From Alopecurus myosuroides (Eukaryota > Streptophyta > Magnoliopsida > Poales > Poaceae), in assembly GCA_028641055.1 (NCBI GenBank), contig CM054062.1, forward strand, positions 25,428,536 through 25,492,535: a stretch of DNA of 64,000 nucleotides. Reading direction: 5' to 3'. A model generated the notes under the pieces. The model was not told the origin of the DNA, searched no databases, and saw only the letters and a list, made by a program, of their open reading frames with translations. Both the position numbers and the translations under genes were made by a program. Every line of letters begins with the position of its first letter. The first letter of the stretch is position 1. Of the stretch, positions 1-11,500 are shown piece by piece.

Positions 1-530
1 AAGCGTGACTCCTCCGTCCCGCGACTTGCGTCATATAACGGAGTTGCAGAGTCTATCTCTAGTTGCGTGATCTTAGATTTACGTCTGGCGTCGGTCGACG
101 TGTTCTTGAGAAGAAGATCTTGAACATGAGGGTCCCGCACGACTGAAGTTAGCGGAGTGTTCATGTCCTCGTCTTCATGTTGTTGATCACCATGACTACT
201 TTCTTCTTCATTATAGTCGTCTCCGTCGACAGCCTCTTCGTCCTCTCCATTGCCATGTTCAGACTCCTCCTGATCATCTTCACATGTCGCCGCCCAATTG
301 GTCTCGACGTGATCATCGTCTTCATCATCATCCATCCACTTAGTGTGGCCCTCCATGAAACTATACCTGAGCAGGTGCTTCTCCATATTACCAGAATCTG
401 GTTTGAACAAAGACCCCAGCTTGCATTTCCGACACAGACACTCTATCTCGGTGCGGTTGTTTCGATGCATCTCGGCCGTCGCGCGTCGCACGTACCTATG
501 CACCACGCTTGTCCTCATCGCAATGACCAT
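1..530 (-). CDS. CACTA transposase (TNP2-like), N-terminal fragment with transposase-associated domain
   Basis: From ATG at 530 the minus strand is open for 176 codons to the window edge. Residues about 24-60 carry the features of the plant transposase-associated domain (PF13963-like): a CLCRKC cysteine pair, then MEKHLLRYSFMEGHTKW, corresponding to the family's 'HL...GF..GYT.W' stretch. A long Asp/Glu-rich acidic linker follows, then a segment that starts the next conserved part (KSKITQLEIDSATPLYD). The bases just before the ATG (TTTTGTAG/CA) look like a 3' splice site, so an upstream exon with the true start is possible. The protein would bind element ends and catalyse excision in the nucleus. 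The catalytic transposase domain lies outside the window, so function cannot be judged. Confidence 0.75.
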   Translation of the reverse strand, partial: MVIAMRTSVVHRYVRRATAEMHRNNRTEIECLCRKCKLGSLFKPDSGNMEKHLLRYSFMEGHTKWMDDDEDDDHVETNWAATCEDDQEESEHGNGEDEEAVDGDDYNEEESSHGDQQHEDEDMNTPLTSVVRDPHVQDLLLKNTSTDARRKSKITQLEIDSATPLYDASRGTEESR

Positions 531-1104
531 TGCTACAAAATGCAAGAGAGAGAGGTTTCATTAACTAGATCCGGTTTTCACGGAAAATTTCGTCATGACC
601 TTCCTACAAAAGGTGTAACGCGGAGCGCCAGAAATTTGCCGAAAAGGAAATGAATCAACATTTCGGCAAAACATTGGCAACTCATCCTCATGGCAACACA
701 ATAAAATGAAAAAGAGAACGAATTTCTCATCCACCGACCAATCCCACGCACCTATTAAGATGATACACAATGCAAAATATATAGACGCGATGACGACGTC
801 GAAGATCACCGGAGAGACGACCGATAAGAGAGTGATAGATCTAGAAGTATCTAGTGGTGCATTTGTGGTGAGATCTAGTGTCCGGTTAGTAGATCTAGTG
901 GAGAGATTTGGAAGAGGGAAAGTGGGGTAGCATACTAGCTAAAATATAACAAACATGATTGGTTAAATTAGCTAAAAATGGTGGAGGGGTGTGGGGGATT
1001 GAGCTAGGAGCACTAATGGCTCGAGTTTGGACTAGTGAGTGAGTGAGTGGGGTGGATAGGGGTGGTGGTGGGTGGCTGGCCGCACATATATTGAGGACAA
1101 ATAT

Positions 1105-1478
1105 TACCCCAGGCGAATATGGCATGGGATGCGCCTGCACTAAGGGGTGCTACCCCAGGCGTTTCCTTATCCCAGGCGAACAGGGACGTCGTATGCCTGC
1201 GCTAACGGGAGCTACCCCAGTCCACTTTTTACCCCAGGCGCTTCTGCCCGGATTCGCCTGGGGTATTTGTTATACCGCAGGCGAACCGGTATTCTGTTCG
1301 CCTGGGGTAAAGGAAGAGTGCCCGGGGGTCTGCGGTGGTGGCCCTGCCACACTTTACCCCAGGCGCGGCTGAGTTTTGTTCGCCTGGGGTCCAGGCTTAC
1401 CCCAGGCGTACCGTTTACCTGTTCGCCTGCGCTAATTAGCCCAGGCGCATGGTTTTTCTTGTTCGCCTGTGGTAGGAT
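1105..1478. repeat. CACTA subterminal repeats (TACCCCAGGCG family)
   Basis: At least a dozen copies of TACCCCAGGCG or its complement CGCCTGGGGTA, some degenerate (CGCCTGCGCTAA, CGCCTGTGGTA), are packed in both orientations. In CACTA elements such motifs are the binding sites for the element's own DNA-binding protein; that role is inferred here from position. Confidence 0.85.
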
Positions 1479-1484
1479 ATGCTG

Positions 1485-1507
1485 CTATAAGCAAATCTCT
1501 AGTAGTG
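1485..1507 (-). repeat. CACTA terminal inverted repeat
   Basis: Reading leftward from 1507 the sequence is CACTACTAGAGATTTGC followed by TTATAG. The partner repeat is outside the window. Confidence 0.8.
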
Positions 1508-2459
1508 AGGGATCCTAAAATTTTCAAAAAAAAGAAATGTAATGGCGAAGTTTAGAACTTTCTAAAAAATTCAGCTCTAGAGTTACAAGGAGCCTACATT
1601 TAAAGAAGAATTTAACTGGTGTTTAAAAGTTTCAGAAAATCTCATTTCCGTGGGTACACATATATGGTTCTATACATGTCGTTAATATGTTATAAATTAA
1701 TACATTGTAGTTTGGGTTACAAAAAAAAATTGTGCCTCAAAAATGCAAAAAAAAAAAAAAAAAACGAGTTTTCTCTCCACATTTTTTTTTCCTGCATGTC
1801 GTTGCTGAGAATATATGTTGCCGGATTTTAGTACTCACATAATTTACATGTATATTTACTTTTCTATTTATTCCGAAACTTTGAGATTTTTTTTTTAAAA
1901 CAACTTCCTTGAGCTTGGGATGTAAAAACGTACCACACGTATGTTTTAGTTTGTTTTTTATTTTTCTTTTCGCTGTGTGCATCCTTGATGTCTCGACTAA
2001 CTCTTGACATTATGTCGTTGCAGAGACCAGGTGTAATTGATATCTACTTGGTATTAATATATTCTTATTATAAAAAAAAAATTGCACGTTTTACTGTTAC
2101 GGCAACTAAGGTTTGAAATATTTACGTTTTGGAATTATGTGAAGACCAAATTAAGAAACTAAGATACCTAATACAAGTTTCTGCTCTCCTACATGCAGAA
2201 GCTACCATGATCCGCAATCAGCATTGGATCAAATTAGCTAAGCTTCTGAGATCGCATATGATAAAGAGCATGCTTGCCCTCGAAATCAGTGGGAAAAGGG
2301 TTATAAAGAACACTCAACGGATCAAAACTAAAGCAGGTCATCACTGACATAGAATCATCAGAAAGAAAAGTCATGAACGAGTCCCGAAACAGCAACATTT
2401 CGTGGTCCGGTCACTCCGGCCTTATTATTATGAGCCACAGTACAAATGGTCCGAGCAGA
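1508..2459. other. Intergenic DNA, no gene recognised
   Basis: AT-rich sequence with homopolymer A and T runs (a run of A near 1745-1763, T runs near 1783 and 1888). The short open frames show no recognisable domain. The right part is probably the 3' flank of the GATA gene. Confidence 0.5.
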
Positions 2460-2819
2460 ACAAAGAACAAACATACATGCTATATAAGCCACTGGCTTAA
2501 TTAGCCGCAGCAACAAAAAGCTACTCCAACACTGAACTCACACTCGATCTCGGTGTTTGCAGATCCTAGCTAGCTAGCTCACATTCTTATCTTCGTTATC
2601 TCGTTGTTTCTACCTCTCTTTCTCACTCTCTTAATCTTACACACAAACGAATCACAAGACTTTAACTGTGGCGCAGGGTTACACTAGCAACAGGAACAAG
2701 AAGCCAAAAACGCGGCAGCACGGACAGTACGTACTGACTGTAACGGACTGGAGGCAAAAAAGCCTGGGTGGGGGTACCGCAGTGTTGCCTCTCGAATGCT
2801 CGATTCATGGATCGACCGA

Positions 2820-4122
2820 TCAGCTCCGGACAAGCTCGCAGGACAGCGTCATGAGCAGCATGGCGGCGTCAGCGATTTCGTCCTGCACCTGCACCGCGAA
2901 GGGCGCGGGCGGCGTTGTTGGCCGGAAGCAGCTGGCATCTGCGGCACTAGGGCTCATGATCCAGTTGACCCCGATGGTGTCGACGAGATCGGCCCTTGCC
3001 GGCGTAGTAGCAGCAGCAGCGGTGGTGAAGGCGATAGCCGGCTCAGTAGGTGCCTCGATGGCACCTCCGGCGTCAGTGACCACAGCGTTCGTGGCAGCGT
3101 GATCCTGGACCACCTTGCACCGTTTCTTGAACGGCAGGGACCGATCGACGTCCGCCGCTCTCTTCTCCTTCTTCACCTTGGGGTGTGCGATCACGGTGGC
3201 GACGTCGCCCGGCCCGGCCGCCTTGGCACCGACGTCCGTGCCAGGCGCCGCCGCGGAGGCCATCATCGCCCGCCGCGCCTTCCGCTGCCTGATGCCGCAC
3301 GCGTTGCAAAGCGACTGCACCATGCAAACCGCAGCAAGCTTATTTAGTTACCGTTACACCAATAACCAACTTCTACTACTACAAGTGACCACAGAATTAT
3401 GACCAAGAAATAATCGTACCTTGGGGCCACAAGGACCACTCCTCCACAAGGGGGTCTTGGTGGTGTTGCAGTCGGAGCATGTCCTAATAATACCCAGAGC
3501 CTGGTTCATGCTGCTCATGTGCCCGTGATCCTCGTATGTCTGTGCCCTCCGCCTCGGCTTCTTCACACCGGGATCGCTCGTCTTCCTCGTGATCCTCATC
3601 TTGGCTGCAGGGGCAGGCGCCGTCGTCCACTTGCCGGCCTTAAGCGATCCGCAGCTGGCCGCGGCCTGCAGCTTCTCCATGTCGTATGGATCGTATGAGG
3701 AGGATCGCTCGATCATGTCGTCGCGGATGCTCTCGACGGTCGGGAACGGCGTCGAAAATACACTCGAGGATCCACCAATCATCTGATGACACAACAATCA
3801 AAGATCATGTTAATTGAGCGACTTGGAAGTGTGCAAGCAAGTTCACGCTTCAAAAAAAAAGGTGTGCAAGCAAGTTACATGTTAGAGTACTTACATGTTG
3901 GGGCTCTAGCATAGCTGTGTGCTGCCTCAGGTGGTCTGATCCTCCATAGCTGAGGCTACTGTGCTCACTAGGGCTGTTGTTGTTGATCACAAAAGGGAAC
4001 AAGATCGGGGGATCCTTGGGCAGGGTGAAGGCCTGGAAGTGTCCCTGATGGCGATCCTGGTGATGATCTTCCTCCATCAGAGGGAAAGCAGTAGAGAGCT
4101 GGCTCATGTAGATGGTAGACAT
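2820..4122 (-). CDS. Cga1: B-class GATA transcription factor with LLM domain, Cga1/GNC-like (3 exons)
   Basis: Coding exons are complement 3895-4122 (76 aa), 3420-3782 (121 aa) and 2820-3314 (164 aa), both introns GT-AG and phase 0; total 361 aa. The zinc finger is C-x2-C-x18-C-x2-C, beginning near residue 178 and split by intron 2 just after CGPK; it continues SLCNACGIRQRKARR. A basic KKPRRRAQ stretch before it is a likely nuclear localisation signal. The C-terminus carries the LLM motif (LLMTLS, about 350-355) that defines this subgroup, and LPFKKRC is also present. From memory the protein resembles rice Cga1 (OsGATA11) along its length, including the MSTIYMSQL start. Members are cytokinin- and light-responsive regulators of chloroplast development and greening; that role is transferred from the family. 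No break is seen. A TATA box lies 184 bp upstream of the ATG. Confidence 0.93.
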
Positions 4123-4305
4123 GAGATCTAGAGGAAGCTAGAGATCTAATCAACTAGCTAGGCTGCAAGGTAGCAGTAGAGCAGATAAATTGCCAGAGAT
4201 CAGGATGAGACGGAGACGAGAAGAGCACTGTGATGTGTAGCTTGGGGAGGCAATTTGCAGGAGCCGGCCGAGAGAGATCATGGACAGGAGGGGAGGCAGG
4301 TCCCT

Positions 4306-4311
4306 TTTATA
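4306..4311 (-). promoter_or_regulatory. TATA box of the GATA gene
   Basis: On the minus strand the sequence is CCTTTATAAAAGGG, a strong TATAAA context. It lies 184 bp upstream of the ATG, implying a 5' untranslated leader of roughly 150 nt. CT/GA-rich runs follow downstream. Confidence 0.7.
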
Positions 4312-4322
4312 AAGGAACCAAG

Positions 4323-5897
4323 AGAGAGGGGTCTAGGCGTTGTGTGATCACTTTCACAGAGAGAGACTACACAGACCAGAGAGGTGGAGAGAGGCAGCAC
4401 AGGAAAAGGATGAGCCAGATCGGAGGGGAACAGTAAAACACGTCCGGCGCTGTGCAAACACACGTTACAATTCTTAGGGCCCGACCAGGATCAGGGTCTC
4501 TCTCTAGGGATGTCGTGGTGCGTGATTCGGGTGTGTCATCCTATATATGCAGCAATCATTTCCTATTTCTACTGTAGCGTGCCCTCGAATTAGGGCAAAG
4601 GATATTTTCCTGTAGCACAGACGCATGTACTTTGTCCTAGCCAATCCCTCGATTATCTGCTTGAGCGGATCAAATTGCACACAGAGCTCATCAAACCTTT
4701 CACTGACTGCCTAATTATATCTGATTAATAGATCTGTTCCATCGTTTGGTATATGATATCACAAAGGAGAGGAGAGTGAGGAGCATAAATCCCCCACCTC
4801 CGACCGTCGGATGCCACTTAAAAGCGAAATCTTGTCCATCCAATCAATGTAGCATACCCCACTCCACGTAGCCAAACATTTGCGCTATTATAGCATCGTT
4901 GCAGCATTTTTATTTCGTAGTGTGACAAAAGTTGTACATAAGTATCACGGCATTTCAAAAACACCGATGCGACAAAAAAAAGACATGAGTATATAGCAAA
5001 ACAAATAAGAGTACGTAGCAAATTCGCACCGGTCACAGCAAAAAAAGATATCGGTCAAAGTCAACTCATTTATGTAGGTTCTCACGAAACATTTGCAACA
5101 TGGAAGAGGTTTTCTAGCGCACACCGAGAAATAGTCGCAGTAACTCGCTCGCGTGTTCGTAGCAAAAATACAATTTATGGCATCTCGAAAAAAACATATG
5201 TTGCATCGAAAAATCGCAAAATACTAACCACCATTTGGACCACGGACCTCGCCCTCCGGGCTTCCAGCTCTTTGGAGTTGGATGTAGTGAGTCCGAACTC
5301 ATCACCCAATGGCACCCCTCATCATCCCTTTAGCTCTACCGGTGGTTACCTTCGATTTCGTTTTCTAGGTCGAGACCACGAGGAGCTTCAATGGAGACTT
5401 GCCGGCTGGCACTGGCTTCGGTGAACTACGGGAGACGTGGCACAAGCATGGCGGGAGATATCCCGCAAACTACTTGTTTTAAGGACGTGGCACAAGCACA
5501 TGTCCTCAACACAGATATCCACAAAATAGAGAAACAAATAAATAATGCCCCCATATGCATAACCTGAGTATTATCATGCATATAGCAAAACACATGTATG
5601 AAGCTAGTTCTAACTCAAATGACGGCTGACCAAACAGCTTGCATCAATCATGATGATTTTTGTGATCATGGTATGGGCCTTAAGTTTGCCCAGCTGTGCA
5701 ACCTATTCGTGCATGCACAAACCCTGCTATATACTCCACTAAAAGTTTTAGTTTGTGGTGCACAATTACAAGCTTAACAACCTAAATGGAAATATGAGCA
5801 AAAATTGAAACAGTTCAGATTTGTGTACTCATTATACCTGCATAAGTCCAATGAACCAAGCTGTGTATATGCTCAGATTAAGTACCGTATGTCGTCC
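4323..5897. other. Upstream region of the GATA gene; possible degenerate DNA transposon at about 4745-5340
   Basis: No coding sequence is recognised. The part nearest the gene is its promoter. From about 4745 to 5340 the sequence has the look of a grass non-autonomous DNA element (repeated short phrases such as GCAACA and TAGCAAAA), but I could not identify terminal repeats or a target duplication. Confidence 0.35.
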
Positions 5898-5900
5898 TTA

Positions 5901-6940
5901 GAGCATGTCTAACAGACCCCCTAAATGGCCCAAACCCGTATAATAACCGCTGATATACGGGTTTGGGCTCTACCCGGCCATCTAGCAGACCCCCTAAATG
6001 GACCACCTCGGACGAATTTTTACAAGTTTCGGTAGGGGGCGGCCCGTCGACCCCTACATGTGCGGGTCGGGAGGAGATGTAGAGGGCCAACCCCTCACCT
6101 TTTCCCCAACTGCGCGCGAACCTCCCAACCGCCGCCGCCGCCGGATCTCCGCCGCCTCGCCCTCCCCGGCCACCGCCAAAGGTGAAGAAGGCCGCGACGT
6201 CTGCAGCGGACGTTCCGCCCACGCAGGTGCTCGACGAAGTTTCGGCGCCGCCCGTTCCGCCTGCGCCCACGCCTTCCTCTGCTGACGCCCGCGAGGTGCT
6301 CGACGAAGTGCCCGCGCCGCCCGTTGCGACAACCTACATGGCCATGCTCAATGATTCTGCGGTGGATTTGGATGCGGGCATTGGTGCGTTCGACGACGAC
6401 TACGCTGACTATGCCGAGGATGAAGAGGCCGACGAAGAGGTGGACGACGACGTGGTTGAGGTCGACGCGGCTGCTGCGCGGCGGAGCAAACCGGGGAAAC
6501 AGTCCAACTACACCGAGATTGAAGATGTGACATTGGTCCGTGCGTGGGGCAAAGTGTCCATGGATGCTGCCACCGGCACTGATCAAACCGGCAAGCGCTA
6601 TTGGCAACGCATTGAGGATCTTTACCACAAGCTCAAGCCTCGCACGAAGAGTTTGGCGGATCGATCCTACCGCTCCCTTGAAGGCCGGTGGAACACGATC
6701 AAGCCAGCTTGTTCTCGTTGGAGCGCTGCCATGGACCAAGTGGCGGATAATCCACCAAGTGGATGTGTGGCATCGGACTACGTAAGTTTTGTGAACATAT
6801 TTATTATGAATATTCTGTTTTACGGGGTGGGGTACGGGGTCTGCTAGCTCGCACTAGTTTTCGGCCGGCGAAAAGTGCATACAGGGCCCTCTACACGCGT
6901 TTTAGGGGGCGAAAACATAAGGGGTCTGTTAGACATGCTC
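5901..6940 (+). mobile_element. PIF/Harbinger element, complete ends, non-autonomous
   Basis: Left end GAGCATGTCTAACAGACCCC at 5901-5920 is matched perfectly in inverse at 6921-6940. Both ends are flanked by the trinucleotide TTA (5898-5900 and 6941-6943), the PIF/Harbinger target duplication. The element is 1040 bp and contains only a broken ORF1; no transposase is present, so it must depend on a partner for movement. Perfect terminal repeats suggest it is not very old. Confidence 0.93.
6083..6781 (+). pseudogene. PIF/Harbinger ORF1 (Myb/SANT-like DNA-binding protein), truncated
   Basis: One frame is open from 6083 (after a TAG at 6080) to 6847. It begins with a Pro/Ala-rich low-complexity stretch, then an Asp/Glu-rich acidic stretch, then a Myb/SANT-like domain starting near SNYTEIEDVTLVRAWGKV and including KRYWQRIEDLYHKL and RSYRSLEGRWNTI. 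This is the usual ORF1 of grass PIF elements. No ATG lies in frame before 6337 (a GTG occurs at 6182), so the true start is lost. At 6782 GTAAGT follows the codon for Tyr, a plausible 5' splice site; the next exon is absent because the element jumps to its right end. ORF1 protein normally acts with the transposase in binding element ends. Confidence 0.8.
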
Positions 6941-6943
6941 TTA

Positions 6944-9659
6944 CGTAGTTAAATTGAAGGGGAGCTGATCGTAACTTGTAAGTTCAAACATAGACTTATT
7001 AATTAATTAGGCACTTAGACTATATTGCCAAATTGTCACTTCTCATATGGCCTCGGTCCTCTTACGCCCTCATAAAAGTAAACAAACGTTTAAAACTACT
7101 AGAGTAGCTAGTCCAGCATTCTCTCCAAAAAAAAAAAAAGCTAGTCCAGCAGCGCACAGGACAAAAAGTTCAATAAAAGTTGAGAGCTCTTTGAGGAGGC
7201 TCAAGAGCCACTGTGTACACTTCATATTCAATTTAGTTTTTTCCACAAAAATATTCGTACATAGATTTGCATGAAGACGGTACCTCTCCCTCCACTCGTT
7301 GCTCCTTTTCCGGTGTAGACAAAGAACATTAAAGTTCACCAGGCAAAGAGACATTTCCTGTCCCCCTGGCCCACTGCAAGCATGGTTCGTAGTTCATGTT
7401 ACTCCCAAAGCACCAAATCTATACAGTATATTGCTAACAAATGGCTGCATGAATATGTGTCAAGATAGCAATCTGTTCATTTTTTTTTCAAGTGTTATGG
7501 ACGGTAGAAGTATTGTTTTGTATCAGTAAAATCAGTGTCACATCCGTACTGCATTTATCTCATTTAACCTGATCCTAACTACATAGACTTCTATTTTACT
7601 TCTACTATCTTATCTCTCTTCAGGGCCATTAAATTTACTGTTTCCCCCTTCTTCAAATAAGTTAAAACAAGAGATATTGATATCACGATTCGATTTGTCT
7701 GGAAACTGGAAACAACTGTTAATTGTTAAGACTACTATTCACTGAAAATAATATTTGTTAATTAAAATTCACCGATTTTGGCGGTCATTATTTTTACTTA
7801 GTAAATGTAGATAGTTGCAAGGAGCGAGTATTCCTTCTCACCTTCTTCAGCTTTCGCTCAATTCCATTTGGAGGGTGTAGGTGGTCGAAATTTTGCAACA
7901 CAAACCATATAAGATAAAGGTATGTAAGATAAAGATATGCCAAGCATTCCTTCACGCAACCATGCGTTTGAACCATCGAATCCAATTACACCACACCCCC
8001 CCCCCCCCCCCCCGCGCGGTAAGTATGTAGGTAGTTCATAGCTCGCTAACATCCTCTTATCCTCCACGGTTATGCATTTATTCTCTTCGAATATGGCCAG
8101 TTCATCGGTCCCACCCCGTGCATTGCATAGTCAAACCTTATTCTCCAGCTCCATCCACTCTTTCATCCTATGAACCGTCGACCAAGCTCCTTCACCTCTA
8201 CCTTGATATCGATGTGCTCTAGCAATGCCTTGAGATCGGAACTCGATAGAGTATCGATGTGACTAGATCGATGCGGAATTGTAGGAAGCTTCCTCTTGCC
8301 TCTAGGTGGGATTTGGCATTTAGGCAGCCTTATCCCCCTTCCCTTCCCCTGTCAATAATAGAATACATTGTTTGATGTAGTTGGCGTTGTTAATCTACCA
8401 TATTGGACCTCCCTGGATAAGGAGAGCAACAAGACACCTTCAATCGAGACAACCTTTCTCCATCCTCTGTAGTCATTCTAGAGTACCTTGTGATGACTCT
8501 GGGCACATGTCATTGTAGTACCTTTCAAGGGAAGTTTCCTAGGACTATCGAACATCGGGAGCAAAGTAAGACCAACCCCACAACTACGCTTGTCTCGTAC
8601 GAAAATATGCTCTCGTCCAAACCGTAGTTTGGAAATAGCTTCCTTTATCGGTGGCTAAGGCCAAGAAATAGTACTAATTTGGCGGTTGATGGTGGCATCT
8701 AGGTTTAGGTGACACTAGTACAAATTTTCCGGTCGATGTTTCTACTATTACGCTTGTCACGAACTGAGAGCGATGGTGAGACTACACTTGTCACGAACTA
8801 AGAGCGGTGGTGGCGTCTAGATTTAGGCGTCACTAGTACTAGTTGGGGTCGATGGCGTCTCTACTATTACACAAGGCATCCTTCCAAATAGGATCACCTA
8901 CCAATAAAAATAGCAAGATAACTTAATTGTCCATTCGTGGTACAAACATTTCCCGAGGTTGTAGAAGATATCAAGGTCATACAGACCAGATTAAAGACAT
9001 GTCACACCAAGGTCTATCTATTCCCATAAACTGTATATCTAGTTTGTGGGTAGTCTATACAGTTAGACATCCCTAACCAAACTGGTGGATCAAATATCTT
9101 CAATCCCTCAAATTGAAAACACGAAATGAAAATCGAATAAAATAAACGACATGGTCTAAATTTTTGTACTAAACCACCATAACCTAATACCAAAGATTAC
9201 TCACTTAAAACTTGCATTAAAAATTTGGATCCAAATATTTCAACCAAAAAGAATGTGACGATGAAGGGAGTTGGGATGGAGCTAGCGACGTCGTGTTGAA
9301 GACACAACAGTGGGACAATTATGGAGGCGTCGGTCCTAGGGTATCTAGGGCGTGGAAGGTGGTTTCCCTCCTTGTATTCCTCATTGATACTCCCTTACAG
9401 ATTGGGTCTTCGAGTTAGTAGATACTTTGGCAATGTATATAGGGTTATGTGTAGGAAATTAAAAAAACTCTCGTCTTAAGCAACACAATGGAGCTACTAT
9501 GAAGGTATGGGCGATGATAGATCTGATCTTACAGACATGAATCACGGAATGTATGTCGATGACGATGTTGGTGATGCCTTATGAAGAGAGCCTAGTGGTG
9601 GAACTGTTTCCGTCTCCCCGTATCCAGCCTTCCAGATCTAGTCGAGTGAGGGTTACGCC
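6944..9659. other. Intergenic DNA, nothing recognised
   Basis: Low-complexity and anonymous sequence with a C homopolymer near 8000. Short open frames on both strands show no domain. No terminal repeats or gene structure seen. Confidence 0.45.
7996..8013 (+). repeat. Poly-C homopolymer (18 C)
   Basis: An uninterrupted run of C, followed by GCGCGG. Length may be uncertain because such runs are prone to sequencing error. Confidence 0.9.
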
Positions 9660-11500
9660 TCTAAGAGGTTGCACACATACATCCGTCAAAGTCCTGTAGC
9701 ATTTCGTTGTCCAGAACTAGGAACTACAGGTACACACTTGAGGTGGATAGATCCCAACACATGGGAGATAGAGAGATATTACAGCTAGGTCTAATCAGGA
9801 GAGGACACCTCAAAACTCTGATTATAAGAAGACCTAAACCTATTCAAGAGACTCTAATTGGAAGCTCTAATTAGAGGCTCTAATCAACTAGACAGAGGCA
9901 CGAGGCCAATTGTTATGATTTCTCTCAATAGTTTGGGGTCCTTTATATAGGTGGAGATGAGGGGGACTTTCCTTAGGGGGAGGATTTCCCCCGCCGCCCA
10001 ATCCGCAGCCCTCAAAGGAGGTGGCTGCATTGGGATCCTCCCCAACTCGGATTGGACTCCTAGTCCAACTAGGAGTCATTCCTTGTGGGGGTAGTCCTTT
10101 CCCTCTCCCTTTTTTCCTTTCCTCTTGACCTTTTCCTTTTCCCTTTGAAATCAAACAAGGAAGGTGAGGGGGTGTTGGTGCGCCATTCTTGTGGCCCTTG
10201 GGCCCACTTGGCAGTCACCCAGATGATGGTTCGGCCATGGGGCAGATCTACCCCCTCTGGCACTCCCTCCCACCTTCTCGGTTGTTGCCTGGAACTCTTC
10301 CCGAACCATGTGACCCCTATAGATAAACTCACCGACCTTATCCACTGATATCAAAAACATATTTCCGACATTCCGAGACATCTCATGTCCCCCGTAATCT
10401 ATCTGAATATTAATTCTATCACGTTGGAATTATCCGGATGATACTCGCTCTTTTCTACAGACCATCCAACGCGAACAACTAACTTTGATCCCTTAAGTAT
10501 GTGACCCCTACAGGTTCGATAACAAGTATACATGACCGGGAACCATTTTCCTAATCAATAATCAATATAGGGATCGTGAACGTCGATATTGATTCCTACA
10601 AGTTATACGAAGAAACTTTGTTGAACATGTTGATTATTAAGTTGCCATTACTTCACTGATACCAATCAATACCTCAAGACCAGATGTATGACAACACTAT
10701 GATTAAACTCTTTAATCACCATATCATATTATTCTCGATGTCCAGTATGATTTCTTTTACTCGCTACCGTGTTATAGTATCACCATGACTAATGTGATGC
10801 CTTTGTCTGTGCAGAGATGACGACGACTTGAGCAATCCATTTGAGCCAGATGGTGAAGACATTAATCACCTCAAGTTGGTCCACTTTCCTTGATTGTGCT
10901 CTGCTCGGTGAAGACTTGCGGATTGCTCCCCGTAAAACATTATGTGAAAGCCTATTTTACACATATATTCACTTGGCCATTAACTCCAAAAGTGTGGCAA
11001 GTTCCAAAAATGTGATCTCTTCGAGATGCTCCTATTGGACTTGCACTTCTCAATCTTTATAACGACCACAACTTTACGTCATCCTCCATGGGCTATATGA
11101 TTAACCAAGATAGGATTATCATACATATAACATGTGTTAGTTAAAACTTATATATGTACCATTGCTTAGCATACCACAAGATCACTTGATCTCACAAGGT
11201 ACATCATATAGCTTTGTGTGTTCATCAACTTGAATCCACTCTTTACGCTTTTCCTTGATCGACCTTGTATCTGTTCTTCTTTCTTCATAATGATAATGTC
11301 TTGAAGGTAAAAATGAATTTCCACACCATCTATTCTTCAAGTCATACTTGCAATATGTTGAAGACATTCATGACCATTCTTCAGATAATACCTTGAATAA
11401 CACCTCGGTCATCATACAATATCCTTGAATCCAATAAATAAAGTGCAAGCATTTCCTATGAACAAACTCTACAAGCATAATTGAATGGAAACATTGGTTC
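9660..11500. mobile_element. Probable LTR-retrotransposon relic (non-coding)
   Basis: A CTTTATATAGG promoter-like site near 9950 is followed by a GC-rich leader with repeated 'aactcggattggactcctagtcc'-like short phrases, then a long stretch whose wording resembles the non-coding parts of grass LTR elements. No pol or gag frame survives and I could not find matching LTR ends, so superfamily and limits are undecided. Confidence 0.35.

Larger units (their letters stand above)
1..1507 (-). mobile_element. CACTA (En/Spm) DNA transposon, 5' part, cut by window edge
   Basis: The right boundary reads, on the minus strand, CACTACTAGAGATTTGC, the CACTA-type terminal sequence, starting at 1507. Immediately inside is a dense block of short repeats in both orientations (about 1105-1478), the subterminal repeats typical of this superfamily. 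Further in is the N-terminal part of a TNP2/TNPD-like transposase in the same orientation. Order and spacing (end, subterminal repeats, leader, transposase) fit a CACTA element. The other end lies left of the window, so integrity and the 3-bp target duplication cannot be checked; the candidate bases just outside are AGG at 1508-1510. Confidence 0.85.

Noticed and set aside
177..653. Plus-strand open frame of 158 codons at the left end
   Set aside because: It is the reverse of the CACTA transposase N-terminus; the minus-strand reading has the domain motifs.
2129..2347. 72-codon plus-strand frame
   Set aside because: No domain, no promoter or splice context; probably chance.
2668..3402. Several plus-strand and alternative minus-strand frames over GATA exon 3
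   Set aside because: GC-rich coding sequence leaves other frames open; only the minus-strand frame with the zinc finger and LLM motif joins the other exons.
6054..6739. Long minus-strand frames in the PIF element (up to 214 codons)
   Set aside because: Arg/Gly-rich shadow of ORF1's GC-rich codons; no domain.
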